In this document: in pieces, positions 44,268 to 54,448 of the stretch
Layout of the letters: every line of letters begins with the position of its first letter
Numbering within the stretch: the first letter of the stretch is position 1
Assembly: GCA_009901575.1 (NCBI GenBank)
Contig: WXYP01000001.1
Location: forward strand, 372,001 to 436,000
Source of the DNA: Flavobacteriaceae bacterium R38
GTDB taxonomy: Bacteria; Bacteroidota; Bacteroidia; Flavobacteriales; Flavobacteriaceae
DNA length: 64,000 nucleotides
Direction of reading: 5' to 3'
Program-made: the position numbers and the translations under genes
The notes under the pieces: model-generated
The model's input: only the letters and a program-made list of their open reading frames with translations
Told to the model about the DNA's origin: nothing
Databases searched by the model: none

Positions 44268-45851
44268 ATGATTACAGGAGAAAATTATATAGGAAAAGAA
44301 AGGTCTTCTAAAGGAGGCGTAACGTATAAAACAATAAATCCGAAGTTAAATATTGAAAATGAAGACTTGTTTTACGAAGCTTCGGAAGAAGAAGTTAATA
44401 AAGCAGTAGTCAAAGCCTCGAAAGCTTTTAAAACATACAGGAGTTTATCCGGAGCTAAAAAAGCAGCTTTTTTAAATGCTATCGCCGATGAAATTTTAGA
44501 ATTGGGAGATACTTTGATAGCAATGTATCAATCAGAATCAGGATTGCCGGAAGGGAGAGCAATGGGAGAGCGAGGAAGAACTATAGGTCAGTTAAGAGGC
44601 TTTGCACAAATGCTGGAAAATGGGTCTTGGGCAGATGCTGTGATAGATACAGCAGATCCGGAGAGAACCCCAATACCAAAACAAGATCTTCGTAAATTGT
44701 CTATCCCGTTAGGACCTGTAGTTGTTTTTGGTGCCAGTAATTTTCCGTTTGCTTTTTCAACAGCAGGAGGAGATACTGCTTCAGCATTGGCTGCAGGATG
44801 CCCGGTAATTGTTAAGTCACACCCTATGCATGCAGGTACAGGAGAATTAGTGGCTTCTGCAGTTATAAAAGCAGCAGAGCAAACCGGAATGCCAGATGGG
44901 GTATTTTCAAACTTAAATAGCTCAGGGATAGATGTTGGAGTTCAGTTAGTGAAACACCCTGAAGTAAAAGCCGTAGGTTTTACAGGAAGTATTAGAGGAG
45001 GGAGAGCATTGTATGATATTGCAACACAAAGACCGGAGCCGATTCCTGTATTTGCAGAAATGGGAAGCATTAACCCGGTAGTTTTATTGCCGGAAGCAAC
45101 AGAAAAAAGAGGAGAAGCGTTGGCCAAAACATATGCCGGATCTATCACATTGGGAGCAGGGCAGTTTTGTACAAATCCGGGATTACTCATCGGAATCAAA
45201 GGAGATGCACTTAATACTTTTATTGAGGCGCTGTCTAAAGAAATTGTAACAGTTGAACCTTCTTGTATGTTACATCCTAATATTATAGGGAACTACGAGA
45301 AAAATAAGGCAAATGCACTGAAACAGGAAGGATTGTCAGTTGTGGCCGATTATGAGAGTGAAGTTGCTGTAAATCATGCACGACAAACAGTTGTCACTGT
45401 AGAAGGAAAGACGTTTTTGGAAAATTCTACGTTACATCACGAAGTATTTGGGCCTTTTTCAATGATTGTTAGCTGTGAGAATTTAGCACAGTTGGAAGAG
45501 GTTATTTCAAAACTGGAAGGGCAACTTACCGGAACTATTTTAGCCGAAACAGAAGAGTTAAAGAAAAATGATTCTATCGTGAAAGCACTTCAAAACAGGG
45601 TGGGGAGAATCATTTTCAACGGAGTTCCAACAGGAGTTGAGGTATGTCCTGCAATGCAACATGGAGGACCTTATCCTGCATCTACAGATAGTAGGTTTAC
45701 GGCAGTAGGAATTCAATCTGTAAAAAGATGGGTACGTCCATTCAGCTACCAAAGCTGGCCAGATGAATTATTACCAGACGAACTTAAAAATGATAATCCG
45801 TTAGGGGTCTTAAGATGCGTTAATGGTGTTTATACAACTGATAAAATTTAA
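44268..45851 (+). CDS. 2-oxoglutarate semialdehyde dehydrogenase (NADP+-type ALDH)
   Basis: 527 residues, the long form typical of the KGSADH / AldH fatty-aldehyde family. E264 (VFAEMGSINPVV) is the general base and C301 (GAGQFCTNPGLL) the nucleophile. VFGASNFPFAFSTAGGDTASALAAGCPV is the cofactor loop region. It should oxidise 2-oxoglutarate semialdehyde to 2-oxoglutarate, the last step of hydroxyproline breakdown. It lies 127 bp after the deaminase; that gap has no gene. It starts the tight run of three genes with 3- and 4-bp gaps. Confidence 0.9.
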   Translation: MITGENYIGKERSSKGGVTYKTINPKLNIENEDLFYEASEEEVNKAVVKASKAFKTYRSLSGAKKAAFLNAIADEILELGDTLIAMYQSESGLPEGRAMGERGRTIGQLRGFAQMLENGSWADAVIDTADPERTPIPKQDLRKLSIPLGPVVVFGASNFPFAFSTAGGDTASALAAGCPVIVKSHPMHAGTGELVASAVIKAAEQTGMPDGVFSNLNSSGIDVGVQLVKHPEVKAVGFTGSIRGGRALYDIATQRPEPIPVFAEMGSINPVVLLPEATEKRGEALAKTYAGSITLGAGQFCTNPGLLIGIKGDALNTFIEALSKEIVTVEPSCMLHPNIIGNYEKNKANALKQEGLSVVADYESEVAVNHARQTVVTVEGKTFLENSTLHHEVFGPFSMIVSCENLAQLEEVISKLEGQLTGTILAETEELKKNDSIVKALQNRVGRIIFNGVPTGVEVCPAMQHGGPYPASTDSRFTAVGIQSVKRWVRPFSYQSWPDELLPDELKNDNPLGVLRCVNGVYTTDKI

Positions 45852-45854
45852 AAT

Positions 45855-47591
45855 ATGCGATCTACCACATTCACATTAATTTTTTTGATTTGTAGTTTTT
45901 TCTTGAGTTGTTCTGAAAATGAAAGCGAAAAGAAGAATGATGCTTCAAGTTTACTTCAAACTGTTATTACAGAAACAGAGGAGAGAAAAGGGTATGATGG
46001 AGATAAGTATCCGCTTGGAGTTTTTACCAGGGCTTATTTTGAAGCTGAAGCAGAGTTTGCTAAGCAACAGTTAGAAAAGCTCAATACGGTTACTGCATCA
46101 GATTTAACAGAGACAGAATCGATTTCATTAGAACTTCTTAAGTTTTTACTTCAGGATAAAATCGATTATTACGAACTGGAAAGTTTTTTAAATCCGATAC
46201 TTTCTGATGATGGATTTCACGTGAGTTTTCCTTACATGGTCAGGCCTTTGACTAATTATGAGCAGGTAAAAACATATTTGAATAAATTAAATGCGATGCC
46301 AGCATTGGTAGATCAGTATTTACCACTTTTAAGAGAAGGTCTTGAAAAAGGAGTTTCACAACCCAGGGTTATTTTTAAAGGTTATGAATCTTCATATAAC
46401 GATCATATTGTAGATGATTTTAAAGATAGTTTTTATTACGGACCTTTTAAAAGTTTACCAGAAGGTTTGACAGAATCTCAAAAAGATTCAATATTGACAG
46501 CTGCCGAAAGTGCAATTACAAATAGTGTTGTTCCCGAATTTAAAAAGATAAAAACGTTTTTTGAAGAAGAGTATTTTCCTAAGACAAGAACTTCTATTGG
46601 AGTGTCAGAAACTCCCAGGGGAGAAGAGAAATATCAGAACAGGATTAATTACTATACAACCAGTACGCAATATACTGCAGATGATATTCACAACATAGGA
46701 TTGAAAGAAGTTGCAAGGATTAAAGCAGAAATGCAAAAAATAATTGATGGATTGAATTTTAAAGGAAGTTTTGCAGATTTTCTGGAATTCTTACGTACAG
46801 ATCCTCAATTCTATGCAAAAACGCCTAAAGAGTTATTAATCATTGCTCGTGATATGTCTAAACGGGCAGATGAGCAACTTCCAAGGTTTTTTAAGACGTT
46901 ACCACGTAAGCCATATGGAGTTGCACCTGTACCAGATGCGATTGCTCCAAAATATACAGGAGGAAGATATATTGAAACTGGTAAAAACAGTACAGACCCA
47001 GGATATTATTGGGTAAATACTTACGATTTACCAAGCAGGCCTTTTTATACTTTGCCTTCATTGACAGTACATGAAGCTGTGCCCGGGCATCATTTACAAG
47101 GGGCTTTAAATCAGGAATTAGGAGATAGTATTCCTCAATTCAGAAAAGATACTTATTTATCTGCTTATGGAGAAGGCTGGGGATTGTATTCTGAGTATTT
47201 AGCAGAAGAAATGGGAATGTATGAAACACCATATGAGCATTTTGGGAAGTTCACCTACGAAATGTGGAGAGCATGCCGTCTTGTAGTAGATACAGGAATT
47301 CATGCCAAAGGCTGGACGCGTGATCAGGTAGTTGCTTTTATGGCAGAAAACACAGCGCTTTCTCTTCATGAGATAAACACAGAAACAGATCGTTATATTT
47401 CATGGCCGGGACAAGCATTATCCTATAAAATAGGAGAATTAAAAATCAGAGAATTGAGAAAGAAAGCAGAAGCAGAACTGGGAAATAAATTTGACATCCG
47501 TGAATTCCATGAAATTATTTTGGAACAAGGAACGGTTACACTTTCTATTTTGGAACGCAGAATTAATGCTTACATAGCGAAGACAAAATAA
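45855..47591 (+). CDS. DUF885 peptidase-like lipoprotein (hydroxyproline cluster)
   Basis: 578 residues. An SPII signal (LICSFFLSCSE) predicts a lipoprotein. The zinc-type motif VHEAVPGHHLQGAL and SAYGEGWGLYSEYLAEEMG define DUF885. It starts 3 bp after the aldehyde dehydrogenase and ends 4 bp before the epimerase gene, so it is firmly inside the operon. Such an enzyme could release hydroxyproline or its dipeptides from collagen-like peptides outside the inner membrane. That substrate is inferred from operon context; the family has no single known substrate. Confidence 0.88.
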   Translation: MRSTTFTLIFLICSFFLSCSENESEKKNDASSLLQTVITETEERKGYDGDKYPLGVFTRAYFEAEAEFAKQQLEKLNTVTASDLTETESISLELLKFLLQDKIDYYELESFLNPILSDDGFHVSFPYMVRPLTNYEQVKTYLNKLNAMPALVDQYLPLLREGLEKGVSQPRVIFKGYESSYNDHIVDDFKDSFYYGPFKSLPEGLTESQKDSILTAAESAITNSVVPEFKKIKTFFEEEYFPKTRTSIGVSETPRGEEKYQNRINYYTTSTQYTADDIHNIGLKEVARIKAEMQKIIDGLNFKGSFADFLEFLRTDPQFYAKTPKELLIIARDMSKRADEQLPRFFKTLPRKPYGVAPVPDAIAPKYTGGRYIETGKNSTDPGYYWVNTYDLPSRPFYTLPSLTVHEAVPGHHLQGALNQELGDSIPQFRKDTYLSAYGEGWGLYSEYLAEEMGMYETPYEHFGKFTYEMWRACRLVVDTGIHAKGWTRDQVVAFMAENTALSLHEINTETDRYISWPGQALSYKIGELKIRELRKKAEAELGNKFDIREFHEIILEQGTVTLSILERRINAYIAKTK

Positions 47592-47595
47592 AATT

Positions 47596-48606
47596 ATGAG
47601 TAGAAGTACTTTTAAATGCATTGATGCACATACTTGCGGAAACCCGGTACGGGTAGTAGCAGAAGGAGGGCCTAGTTTGGAAGGGGCAGATATGAGTGAA
47701 AAACGCCAGCATTTTTTAAAAGAATACGATTGGATACGAAAAGGATTAATGTTTGAGCCCAGAGGACATGATATGATGAGTGGTAGTATTTTATTTCCAC
47801 CACATCATCCTGAGAATGATTTTGCAATTTTATTTATTGAAACTTCAGGTTGTCTTCCTATGTGTGGTCATGGCACCATTGGAACCATTACAATTGCTAT
47901 AGAAGAAGGGTTGGTAAAACCAAAAGTTCCGGGGAAAATCAGGATGGAGGCACCTGCCGGTTTGGTTCAGATAGAATATCAGCAAACTAAAGATAAAGTA
48001 GACTGGGTTAAATTAACGAATGTAAAGAGTTATTTAGCTGCTGAGAACTTAACAATAGATTGCCCGGAATTGGGAGAATTGACATTTGATGTTGCATACG
48101 GAGGAAATTATTATGCAATTATCGATCCGCAGAAAAACTTTTCCGGAATACAAGATTTTACAGCCAGTAAAATTATTCAGTATTCACAGGTAGTACGGCA
48201 ACGTATTAACGAGAAATACCCGGATTACTTTATCCACCCGGAAGATGATACCATAAGAGATGTTTCGCATATGCTATGGACCGGAGATCCTATAGATCCT
48301 ACATCATCAGGTCGTAACGCTGTATTCTACGGAGATAAAGCGATAGATCGATCTCCATGTGGTACAGGTACTTCAGCCAGATTAGCACAATTGTATGCAA
48401 AAGGGAAGTTACAGGAAGGAGAAGAGTATATACATGAGAGTTTTATAGGAAGTAAATTTGTTGGTAAAGTTGAAGAAACTACAACTTTAGATGGTAAAGT
48501 AGCTATTGTACCCAGTGTTAGAGGATGGGCAAAAATTTATGGTCATAATACTATTGTGATTGACGATGAAGACGACCCTTATGCACATGGTTTCCAGGTG
48601 ATTTAA
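47596..48606 (+). CDS. 4-hydroxyproline 2-epimerase (proline racemase family)
   Basis: 336 residues. The two catalytic cysteines are C90 in PMCGHGTIG and C255 in SPCGTGTSARLA; the Cys/Cys pair marks active epimerases or racemases, in contrast to the Thr-containing dehydratases. GCLPMCGHGT and DRSPCGTGTSA fit 4HypE, which converts trans-4-hydroxy-L-proline to cis-4-hydroxy-D-proline. It lies 4 bp behind the DUF885 gene. Together with the D-amino-acid dehydrogenase, deaminase and semialdehyde dehydrogenase it completes the pathway to 2-oxoglutarate. Confidence 0.92.
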   Translation: MSRSTFKCIDAHTCGNPVRVVAEGGPSLEGADMSEKRQHFLKEYDWIRKGLMFEPRGHDMMSGSILFPPHHPENDFAILFIETSGCLPMCGHGTIGTITIAIEEGLVKPKVPGKIRMEAPAGLVQIEYQQTKDKVDWVKLTNVKSYLAAENLTIDCPELGELTFDVAYGGNYYAIIDPQKNFSGIQDFTASKIIQYSQVVRQRINEKYPDYFIHPEDDTIRDVSHMLWTGDPIDPTSSGRNAVFYGDKAIDRSPCGTGTSARLAQLYAKGKLQEGEEYIHESFIGSKFVGKVEETTTLDGKVAIVPSVRGWAKIYGHNTIVIDDEDDPYAHGFQVI

Positions 48607-48653
48607 ATCACATTATTTAAAATAAATCAGATAAATATTAAAAAGTACAAAGG

Positions 48654-50921
48654 ATGAAAGCATTCTATTATAAGTTAGTACTCGCTTTTTTGGTGGTTAT
48701 ACCAATACAATTGAGCGCCCAGGAATTGACTAAAGAAGATTATCAGAGGGCAGTAAGTTTTATGTTTAATAATTATAATAATAAAACAGCTTTTAACCTG
48801 AATACACGAGTGAATTGGTTTGATAATGATTCCGGGATTTGGTTTATAGATTACAATAAAGAAGGAAAAACGTATAAGACTGTTTCTTTCAAGAATAGAA
48901 GAGTTCAGGATTTATTTGATCATGAGAAGTTGGCTGCTGCCTTAAATAAAATTGTTGAAGGTGGTGGCGTTGAAGCAAACAATCTTTCATTAACGAATAT
49001 AGAAAGGATAAAAGGTGGAAACTTAACTTTTAGGATCAATCAAAAAGCATATGTTCTAAATTTAAAAACATATACAGTCGTATCAAAGCGAGAAGAGAAA
49101 AAAGAAGAATCTAATCTCTTTGAAAGTAAATCCCCGGATGGAAAATGGATTGCATTTACTAAAGATTATAATTTGTATATAAGATCTACAGAGAGTGGGG
49201 AAGAACATCAGTTGAGTTTTGAAGGCAAAAAGAACTATGAATATGCAAGCTGGTACGGATGGTATGATAAAATGGAAGGAGAAAATGGGGAACGTCCTCG
49301 TCATTTTGGAGTAAGCTGGTCTGAAGATTCTAAATGGATTGCTACCAATATATGCGATTTAAGAGGTGCAGACAAAATGTATTTACTCGACTGGAGTATT
49401 GATTCTTTATATAAACCAAAGTTATTATCATATTACAGAGGTTCTCCGGCAGATAAAAATATGGTAAGGATGCAACCTGTATTTTTTAATGTAGATGATA
49501 AAAAAGAAATAAAAACCGACCTTCCTAAGAACACACATATCAATAGTGTTGCTGTACAGTGGACAAAAACACCGGGAGTAGCAATAGCAAATTATGCAGA
49601 AAGAGGGTTTCAGAAAGAGTTAGTACTAAAAGTAGATTTAAACACCAATACTACATCTCCTTTAATTACGGAAACCAGTAAGACAAATATTGATAATTTT
49701 AACTATTGGAATATTGAAGCATTAGGGAAAATTCTTTTTCTATCGGAAAGAAGTGGGTGGCGTCAATTGTATTCGTTTGATATGAAGTCAAGCAAAACAA
49801 CTGCAATTACAAACGGAGAGTATGTGATTAATGATGTTGAATATATAGATGAAAAGAAAGGTATTATTTACTTTTTAGCTTCGGGGAAAGATAAGAGTAT
49901 GAATCCTTATCATCAACAACTATATAAAACTACCCTGGATGGAAAAGTTACCTTATTAACTCCGGAGAAATTGCATCATGTGGTCTCATTTTCAGATGAC
50001 GGAAAATATTTTTCAGACAATTATTCATCTATTGAAACACCCACAAAAACTGCTTTAAGAACAGGTTCAACCGGGAAAATACTGGCAAATTTGACAACTG
50101 CAGATGTGAGTGAAATGACAAAAAAAGGCTGGAAAACTCCGCAAGTATTTGAATTGACCGGAAAAGATGGTAAAACTCCTATTTTTGGAGCTATCTGGAA
50201 ACCTACGAATTTTGATCCGTCAAAAAAATATCCAATTATAGATCATACATATACGGGTCCGCATACACAAATGTTCCCAAAAACATTTGACAGAGGATTT
50301 ATGAATCAATCGTTAGCAGAATTAGGATTTATTGTAATGATGGTAGACGGATTAGGAACATCAGGGCGTTCCAAAGAGTTCCATAATCATTCCTACAAAA
50401 ATATGGGTGATAATCTTAGAGATCATGTATTGGCAATAAATTATTTAGGAAAACAATTTAACTGGATCGATACAAACAAAGTTGGTATCTTTGGGCATTC
50501 GGCTGGAGGTTTTGATACAGGACATGCAATGTTAGCATTTCCGGAAACTTATAAAGTTGGAGTAGCAAGTTCTGCAGATCATGATTTTAGAATGGAGAAG
50601 GCATGGTGGCCGGAAATGTATATGGGATGGCCGGTTGACGAATCTTATCATGAAGTTTCAAATATTACAATGGCCGGAAACCTAAAAGGAAAATTACTTT
50701 TAGTTCATGGTGGATTAGATGATAATGTAAATCCGTCAGCAACCTTTAAATTAGCAGAAGCTTTGGTTAACGCAGATAAGCAGTTTGATTTATTGGTGTT
50801 ACCAAGTCAAAGACATGGTTATCAAGGGAAGCACCGTTCTTATTTTACAAAAAAGAGATGGAACTATTTTGTAGAACATTTAGGAGAAAAAACACCAATT
50901 TGGGATTTTAATTGGAAGTAA
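48654..50921 (+). CDS. S9B dipeptidyl peptidase IV-type peptidase
   Basis: 755 residues with a Sec signal peptide (LVVIPIQLSAQE). The N-terminal beta-propeller (DPPIV_N) is followed by an alpha/beta hydrolase with nucleophile S616 in FGHSAGGFD, Asp in HGGLDDNVNP and His in LPSQRHGYQ. DPP-IV enzymes remove X-Pro (and X-Hyp) dipeptides from N-termini. Its position between the epimerase and the D-amino-acid dehydrogenase fits processing of proline- and hydroxyproline-rich peptides such as collagen fragments. Cleavage preference is inferred from context. Confidence 0.92.
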   Translation: MKAFYYKLVLAFLVVIPIQLSAQELTKEDYQRAVSFMFNNYNNKTAFNLNTRVNWFDNDSGIWFIDYNKEGKTYKTVSFKNRRVQDLFDHEKLAAALNKIVEGGGVEANNLSLTNIERIKGGNLTFRINQKAYVLNLKTYTVVSKREEKKEESNLFESKSPDGKWIAFTKDYNLYIRSTESGEEHQLSFEGKKNYEYASWYGWYDKMEGENGERPRHFGVSWSEDSKWIATNICDLRGADKMYLLDWSIDSLYKPKLLSYYRGSPADKNMVRMQPVFFNVDDKKEIKTDLPKNTHINSVAVQWTKTPGVAIANYAERGFQKELVLKVDLNTNTTSPLITETSKTNIDNFNYWNIEALGKILFLSERSGWRQLYSFDMKSSKTTAITNGEYVINDVEYIDEKKGIIYFLASGKDKSMNPYHQQLYKTTLDGKVTLLTPEKLHHVVSFSDDGKYFSDNYSSIETPTKTALRTGSTGKILANLTTADVSEMTKKGWKTPQVFELTGKDGKTPIFGAIWKPTNFDPSKKYPIIDHTYTGPHTQMFPKTFDRGFMNQSLAELGFIVMMVDGLGTSGRSKEFHNHSYKNMGDNLRDHVLAINYLGKQFNWIDTNKVGIFGHSAGGFDTGHAMLAFPETYKVGVASSADHDFRMEKAWWPEMYMGWPVDESYHEVSNITMAGNLKGKLLLVHGGLDDNVNPSATFKLAEALVNADKQFDLLVLPSQRHGYQGKHRSYFTKKRWNYFVEHLGEKTPIWDFNWK

Positions 50922-51026
50922 AATAATGAATTAATGAGAGAATGAGTTAATGAAGGAATCAACCATTAGGTCATTAAATCATTAAAAATTATATCATTAA
51001 AAACTGTATTATTAAATCATTAAGTA

Positions 51027-52271
51027 TTGAAAAATTGCATCATTATAGGAGGAGGAGTTATAGGATTGTGTTCTGCATATTATCTACATAAAGAAGGGCA
51101 TGAAGTTACCATTGTAGATCAATCGAATCTGGATTTCGGAGCTTCTTATGTTAACGCGGGATATTTATCTCCGAGTCATATTATTCCATTATCTGCTCCT
51201 GGAGTAATGAAAAAAGGTTTAAAATGGATGTTTGATTCTTCTAGCCCTTTATACATTAAACCTCGCCTGGATTTGGATTTCCTCAAATGGACCTGGGCAT
51301 TCAATAAATCCTGTAATGCAAATCATGTAAAAAAAGCAATTCCGGTTATAAAAGATATTGCATTATTAAGTCAGGAATTATATGACGATATAAAAGAATC
51401 TGAACACTTTAATTTTCATTTAGAGAAAAAGGGGCTCTTCATGCTATGTCAGACCGATAAAATGCTTGAAGAAGAAATAGAGGTCGCAGAAATGGCTAGA
51501 GAAGAAGGACTTGATGCAAAAGAAGTTAGCCTGGATGAACTAAAGAAACTGGAGCCTAATATAGCATTGAATGTAAAAGGAGCTACTTATTTTAAATGTG
51601 ATTCTCATACCACTCCCGGAGAATTTATGGAAGATATGAAAGCGTACTTAAAAGCCAATGGAGTTAAAATTTTAAAGAACGAACGTGTTGAAGATCTTGA
51701 AGTTGAAAAAGGAGAGATAAAAAGCATAAAAACTAATAAGCAAGTACTCAAAGCAGACGAGTTTGTACTTACAGCAGGGTCATGGAGTAGTTTATTAAGT
51801 AAAAAAATAGGATTAAATCTTTTATTGCAAGCAGGTAAAGGATATAGAATTAATACACAAAAATCAACAGGTATAACGATTCCTGCAATACTGGCAGAAG
51901 CTAAAGTTGCTGTGACACCTATGAACGGATTTACACGTTTTGCGGGAACAATGGAAATTGCCGGGATTAATCACGATATCAATAAAGTTAGAGTAGAAGC
52001 TATCGCAAAAGCCGCTACACGTTATTATCCGGAAATTGAACTTTCTCAGGAAGAGAAAGATCGGGCGGCTTCTGGGTTACGACCAGTTTCTCCTGACGGA
52101 CTTCCTTATATCGGAAAATCAAAAAAATGCAAAAACCTTTCCATTGCCACCGGTCATGCCATGATGGGATGGGGGATGGCTACGGCAACAGGAAAGCTAG
52201 TAGCTGAGGTTATTTCAGATAAAAAAACCAGTTTGTCTTTAACTCCTTTTAATCCGGATAGAGCTTTTTAA
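51027..52271 (+). CDS. FAD-dependent D-amino-acid (D-hydroxyproline) dehydrogenase
   Basis: 414 residues with a TTG start; the first residues are NCIIIGGGVIGLCSAYYL, the Rossmann FAD motif GxGxxG. It is a DadA/DAO-family oxidoreductase (LTAGSWSS, SGLRPVSPDGLPYIG, ATGHAMMGWGMATATGKL near the C-terminus). In the hydroxyproline pathway such an enzyme oxidises cis-4-hydroxy-D-proline to pyrroline-4-hydroxy-2-carboxylate, linking the epimerase to the deaminase. It closes the cluster. The 105 bp before it are low-complexity ATTAAATCATT-like repeats without a gene. Confidence 0.9.
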   Translation: MKNCIIIGGGVIGLCSAYYLHKEGHEVTIVDQSNLDFGASYVNAGYLSPSHIIPLSAPGVMKKGLKWMFDSSSPLYIKPRLDLDFLKWTWAFNKSCNANHVKKAIPVIKDIALLSQELYDDIKESEHFNFHLEKKGLFMLCQTDKMLEEEIEVAEMAREEGLDAKEVSLDELKKLEPNIALNVKGATYFKCDSHTTPGEFMEDMKAYLKANGVKILKNERVEDLEVEKGEIKSIKTNKQVLKADEFVLTAGSWSSLLSKKIGLNLLLQAGKGYRINTQKSTGITIPAILAEAKVAVTPMNGFTRFAGTMEIAGINHDINKVRVEAIAKAATRYYPEIELSQEEKDRAASGLRPVSPDGLPYIGKSKKCKNLSIATGHAMMGWGMATATGKLVAEVISDKKTSLSLTPFNPDRAF

Positions 52272-52460
52272 CGTTTTTGAAAGGGATAACAAAATAAACG
52301 ACTTAAATACAGATTGTTCTTTGTATAATTTTTTATTGTATACTTTTTTTAATAATTCGTAGATTTAACCCCTCATTGAGAGATTAATTTTCTGTAGCAT
52401 AACTTATGGGTTTTTACTGTAGATATTGATCTTGATACTCAATAAAAATAAAAACTAACT

Positions 52461-53471
52461 ATGTATAATTCTAGAATTGCAGGACTGGGTTATTATGTTC
52501 CGGAGAACGTAGTAACAAATGATGATCTTTCTAAAATAATGGATACGAGTGATGAATGGATCCAGGAAAGAACAGGAATAAAAGAACGAAGACATGTAGT
52601 CAACGGAGACGGAGATACGACAACTTCTATGGGAGTAAAGGCGGCTAAAATAGCTATTGAACGCTCCGGAATTTCAAAAGATGATATAGATTTTATTGTT
52701 TTTGCTACGCTAAGCCCGGATTATTATTTCCCTGGGCCAGGTGTTTTAGTACAAAGAGATCTTGGTATTAAAACAGTAGGCGCTATAGATGTGAGGAACC
52801 AATGTTCCGGATTTGTATACGGACTTTCTGTAGCCGATCAGTTTATAAAAACCGGAATGTATAAGAATGTTTTAGTAATTGGTTCTGAATTACATTCTTC
52901 CGGATTGGATATGACAACCAGAGGAAGAAGTGTTTCTGTTATTTTTGGTGACGGAGCAGGAGCTGCAGTTTTATCTCGTGAAGAAGATACAACTAAAGGA
53001 ATATTGTCAACACATTTACATTCTGAAGGGCAGCATGCAGAAGAATTATCTTTAACAGCCCCAGGGATGGGAACAAGATGGGTAACCGATATTATTGATG
53101 ATAACAACCCGGATGATACTTCTTATTATCCTTATATGAACGGACAATTTGTGTTTAAAAATGCGGTAGTCCGTTTTAGCGAAGTCATTATGGAAGGTTT
53201 GCAGACTAATCAACTGGAAGTTTCAGATATTGATATGTTGATTCCTCACCAGGCTAATCTTAGGATTTCTCAATTTATTCAAAAGAAATTCGGACTTTCT
53301 AATGACCAGGTATTTAACAATATTATGAAGTACGGTAATACAACCGCTGCTTCTATTCCTATTGCATTAACCGAAGCCTGGGAAGAAGGCAAAATAAAAG
53401 AAGGAGATACCGTAGTATTGGCAGCTTTTGGTAGTGGATTTACCTGGGGAAGTGCTATTATAAAGTGGTAG
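52461..53471 (+). CDS. beta-ketoacyl-ACP synthase III-family protein
   Basis: 336 residues with the KAS III triad C115 (NQCSGFVYG), H263 (IPHQANLRI) and N293 (YGNTTAASIP). It condenses an acyl-CoA with malonyl-ACP to begin fatty acid or related synthesis. MTTRGRSVSVIFGDGAGAAVL is the standard family loop. It could be the housekeeping FabH or a second, specialised copy, so the symbol is left empty. Its 3' end is duplicated as a decayed fragment 2.4 kb downstream, which marks the edge of an accessory segment. Confidence 0.92.
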   Translation: MYNSRIAGLGYYVPENVVTNDDLSKIMDTSDEWIQERTGIKERRHVVNGDGDTTTSMGVKAAKIAIERSGISKDDIDFIVFATLSPDYYFPGPGVLVQRDLGIKTVGAIDVRNQCSGFVYGLSVADQFIKTGMYKNVLVIGSELHSSGLDMTTRGRSVSVIFGDGAGAAVLSREEDTTKGILSTHLHSEGQHAEELSLTAPGMGTRWVTDIIDDNNPDDTSYYPYMNGQFVFKNAVVRFSEVIMEGLQTNQLEVSDIDMLIPHQANLRISQFIQKKFGLSNDQVFNNIMKYGNTTAASIPIALTEAWEEGKIKEGDTVVLAAFGSGFTWGSAIIKW

Positions 53472-53527
53472 AAATAACTCTGAGAGTTAATCAAGAATAG
53501 CATTGATTATAAACTTAAAAAAGTATT

Positions 53528-53851
53528 TTGTATCAACGAAAAACTCCCGTTAAAGATGATTGTTCGATAGAAAAGGCGCTTAATGTAATTTCCGGTAAAT
53601 GGAAACCCGCAATACTGAGTCATCTTCTAAAAACAAATTTGAGGTTAAAAGATATTCAAAAAGGATTACCGGAAGCTTCTAAAAGGGCATTGACTCATCA
53701 ATTAAGAGAAATGATTGAAGATCGGCTCATTGAAAAAAAAGACTTCAATCAATTTCCTAAAAAAACAGAATATTCGATTACACCATTAGGAATTGAACTT
53801 GCTCCGGTATTTAAAGAACTTTCAAAATTTGGCGATAAAATAATAGGGTAA
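53528..53851 (+). CDS. HxlR-family transcriptional regulator
   Basis: 107 residues with a TTG start. The winged-helix HxlR pattern is complete: CSIEKALNVISGKWKPAILSHL, LKDIQKGLPEASKRALTHQLREM and KKTEYSITPLGIEL. Cys14 is the conserved, potentially redox-active cysteine of many HxlR proteins. It is followed 66 bp downstream by an NAD(P)H-dependent oxidoreductase on the same strand. HxlR proteins often control such enzymes in response to quinones or aldehydes, so autoregulation of this pair is plausible. Confidence 0.9.
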   Translation: MYQRKTPVKDDCSIEKALNVISGKWKPAILSHLLKTNLRLKDIQKGLPEASKRALTHQLREMIEDRLIEKKDFNQFPKKTEYSITPLGIELAPVFKELSKFGDKIIG

Positions 53852-53917
53852 AATTTGTCCCTTATTTGATAACTCAATTGAGCGCTATAGTTTTGCCTTA
53901 AAACAAAATCATTAAAA

Positions 53918-54448
53918 ATGAATAAGAAAGGCATTATAATACAAGGGAGTTCGAGAAGCAAAGGAAACACTAATAAAATAGTCACTTTTATACAGGAGAA
54001 AACAGGGTTTGATAGTATAGATTTAAAATCAAAAAATATCTCCGGGTTTGATTATGACTTTAAAAATCATGGTGATGATTTCATCCCATTAATGAAGGAG
54101 ATAGTTGATAATTATGATACGATCATTTTTGCAACTCCGGTATATTGGTATGCTATGAGTGGAATTCTCAAGAATTTCTTTGACCGAATAACAGATTGTT
54201 TAAGGATTGAAAAAGAAATTGGGAGAAAATTAAAAGGGAAAACAATGGGCATGGTTAGCTGTGGCTCTGATTCAGAGCTGAAAAAAGGGTTTGAGATGCC
54301 TTTTATAGAAACTGCTAATTATTTAGGTATGCATTACCTGGGTAGCATTCATACCTGGATGGAAAATGAAATAATTTCAGAATCTTTAAAAAAAGAATTA
54401 AACATTTTCATCGAAAAAAATATAAAAACGCGATATAACGAAGTATAA
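53918..54448 (+). CDS. flavodoxin-fold NAD(P)H-dependent oxidoreductase
   Basis: 176 residues. The FMN phosphate loop is IIIQGSSRSKGNTNKI at the N-terminus and the isoalloxazine contact ATPVYWYAMSGILKNFFDR near residue 75, typical of NADPH-dependent FMN reductase / flavodoxin-like quinone reductases. It probably reduces quinones, nitro compounds or similar electrophiles with FMN. It follows an HxlR regulator and is most likely its target. Substrate is not readable from sequence. Confidence 0.88.
   Translation: MNKKGIIIQGSSRSKGNTNKIVTFIQEKTGFDSIDLKSKNISGFDYDFKNHGDDFIPLMKEIVDNYDTIIFATPVYWYAMSGILKNFFDRITDCLRIEKEIGRKLKGKTMGMVSCGSDSELKKGFEMPFIETANYLGMHYLGSIHTWMENEIISESLKKELNIFIEKNIKTRYNEV

Noticed and set aside
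50935-51026. Repeated ATTAAATCATTA-like motifs
   Set aside because: Low-complexity AT-rich spacer without fixed period or pairing; no basis for a function.
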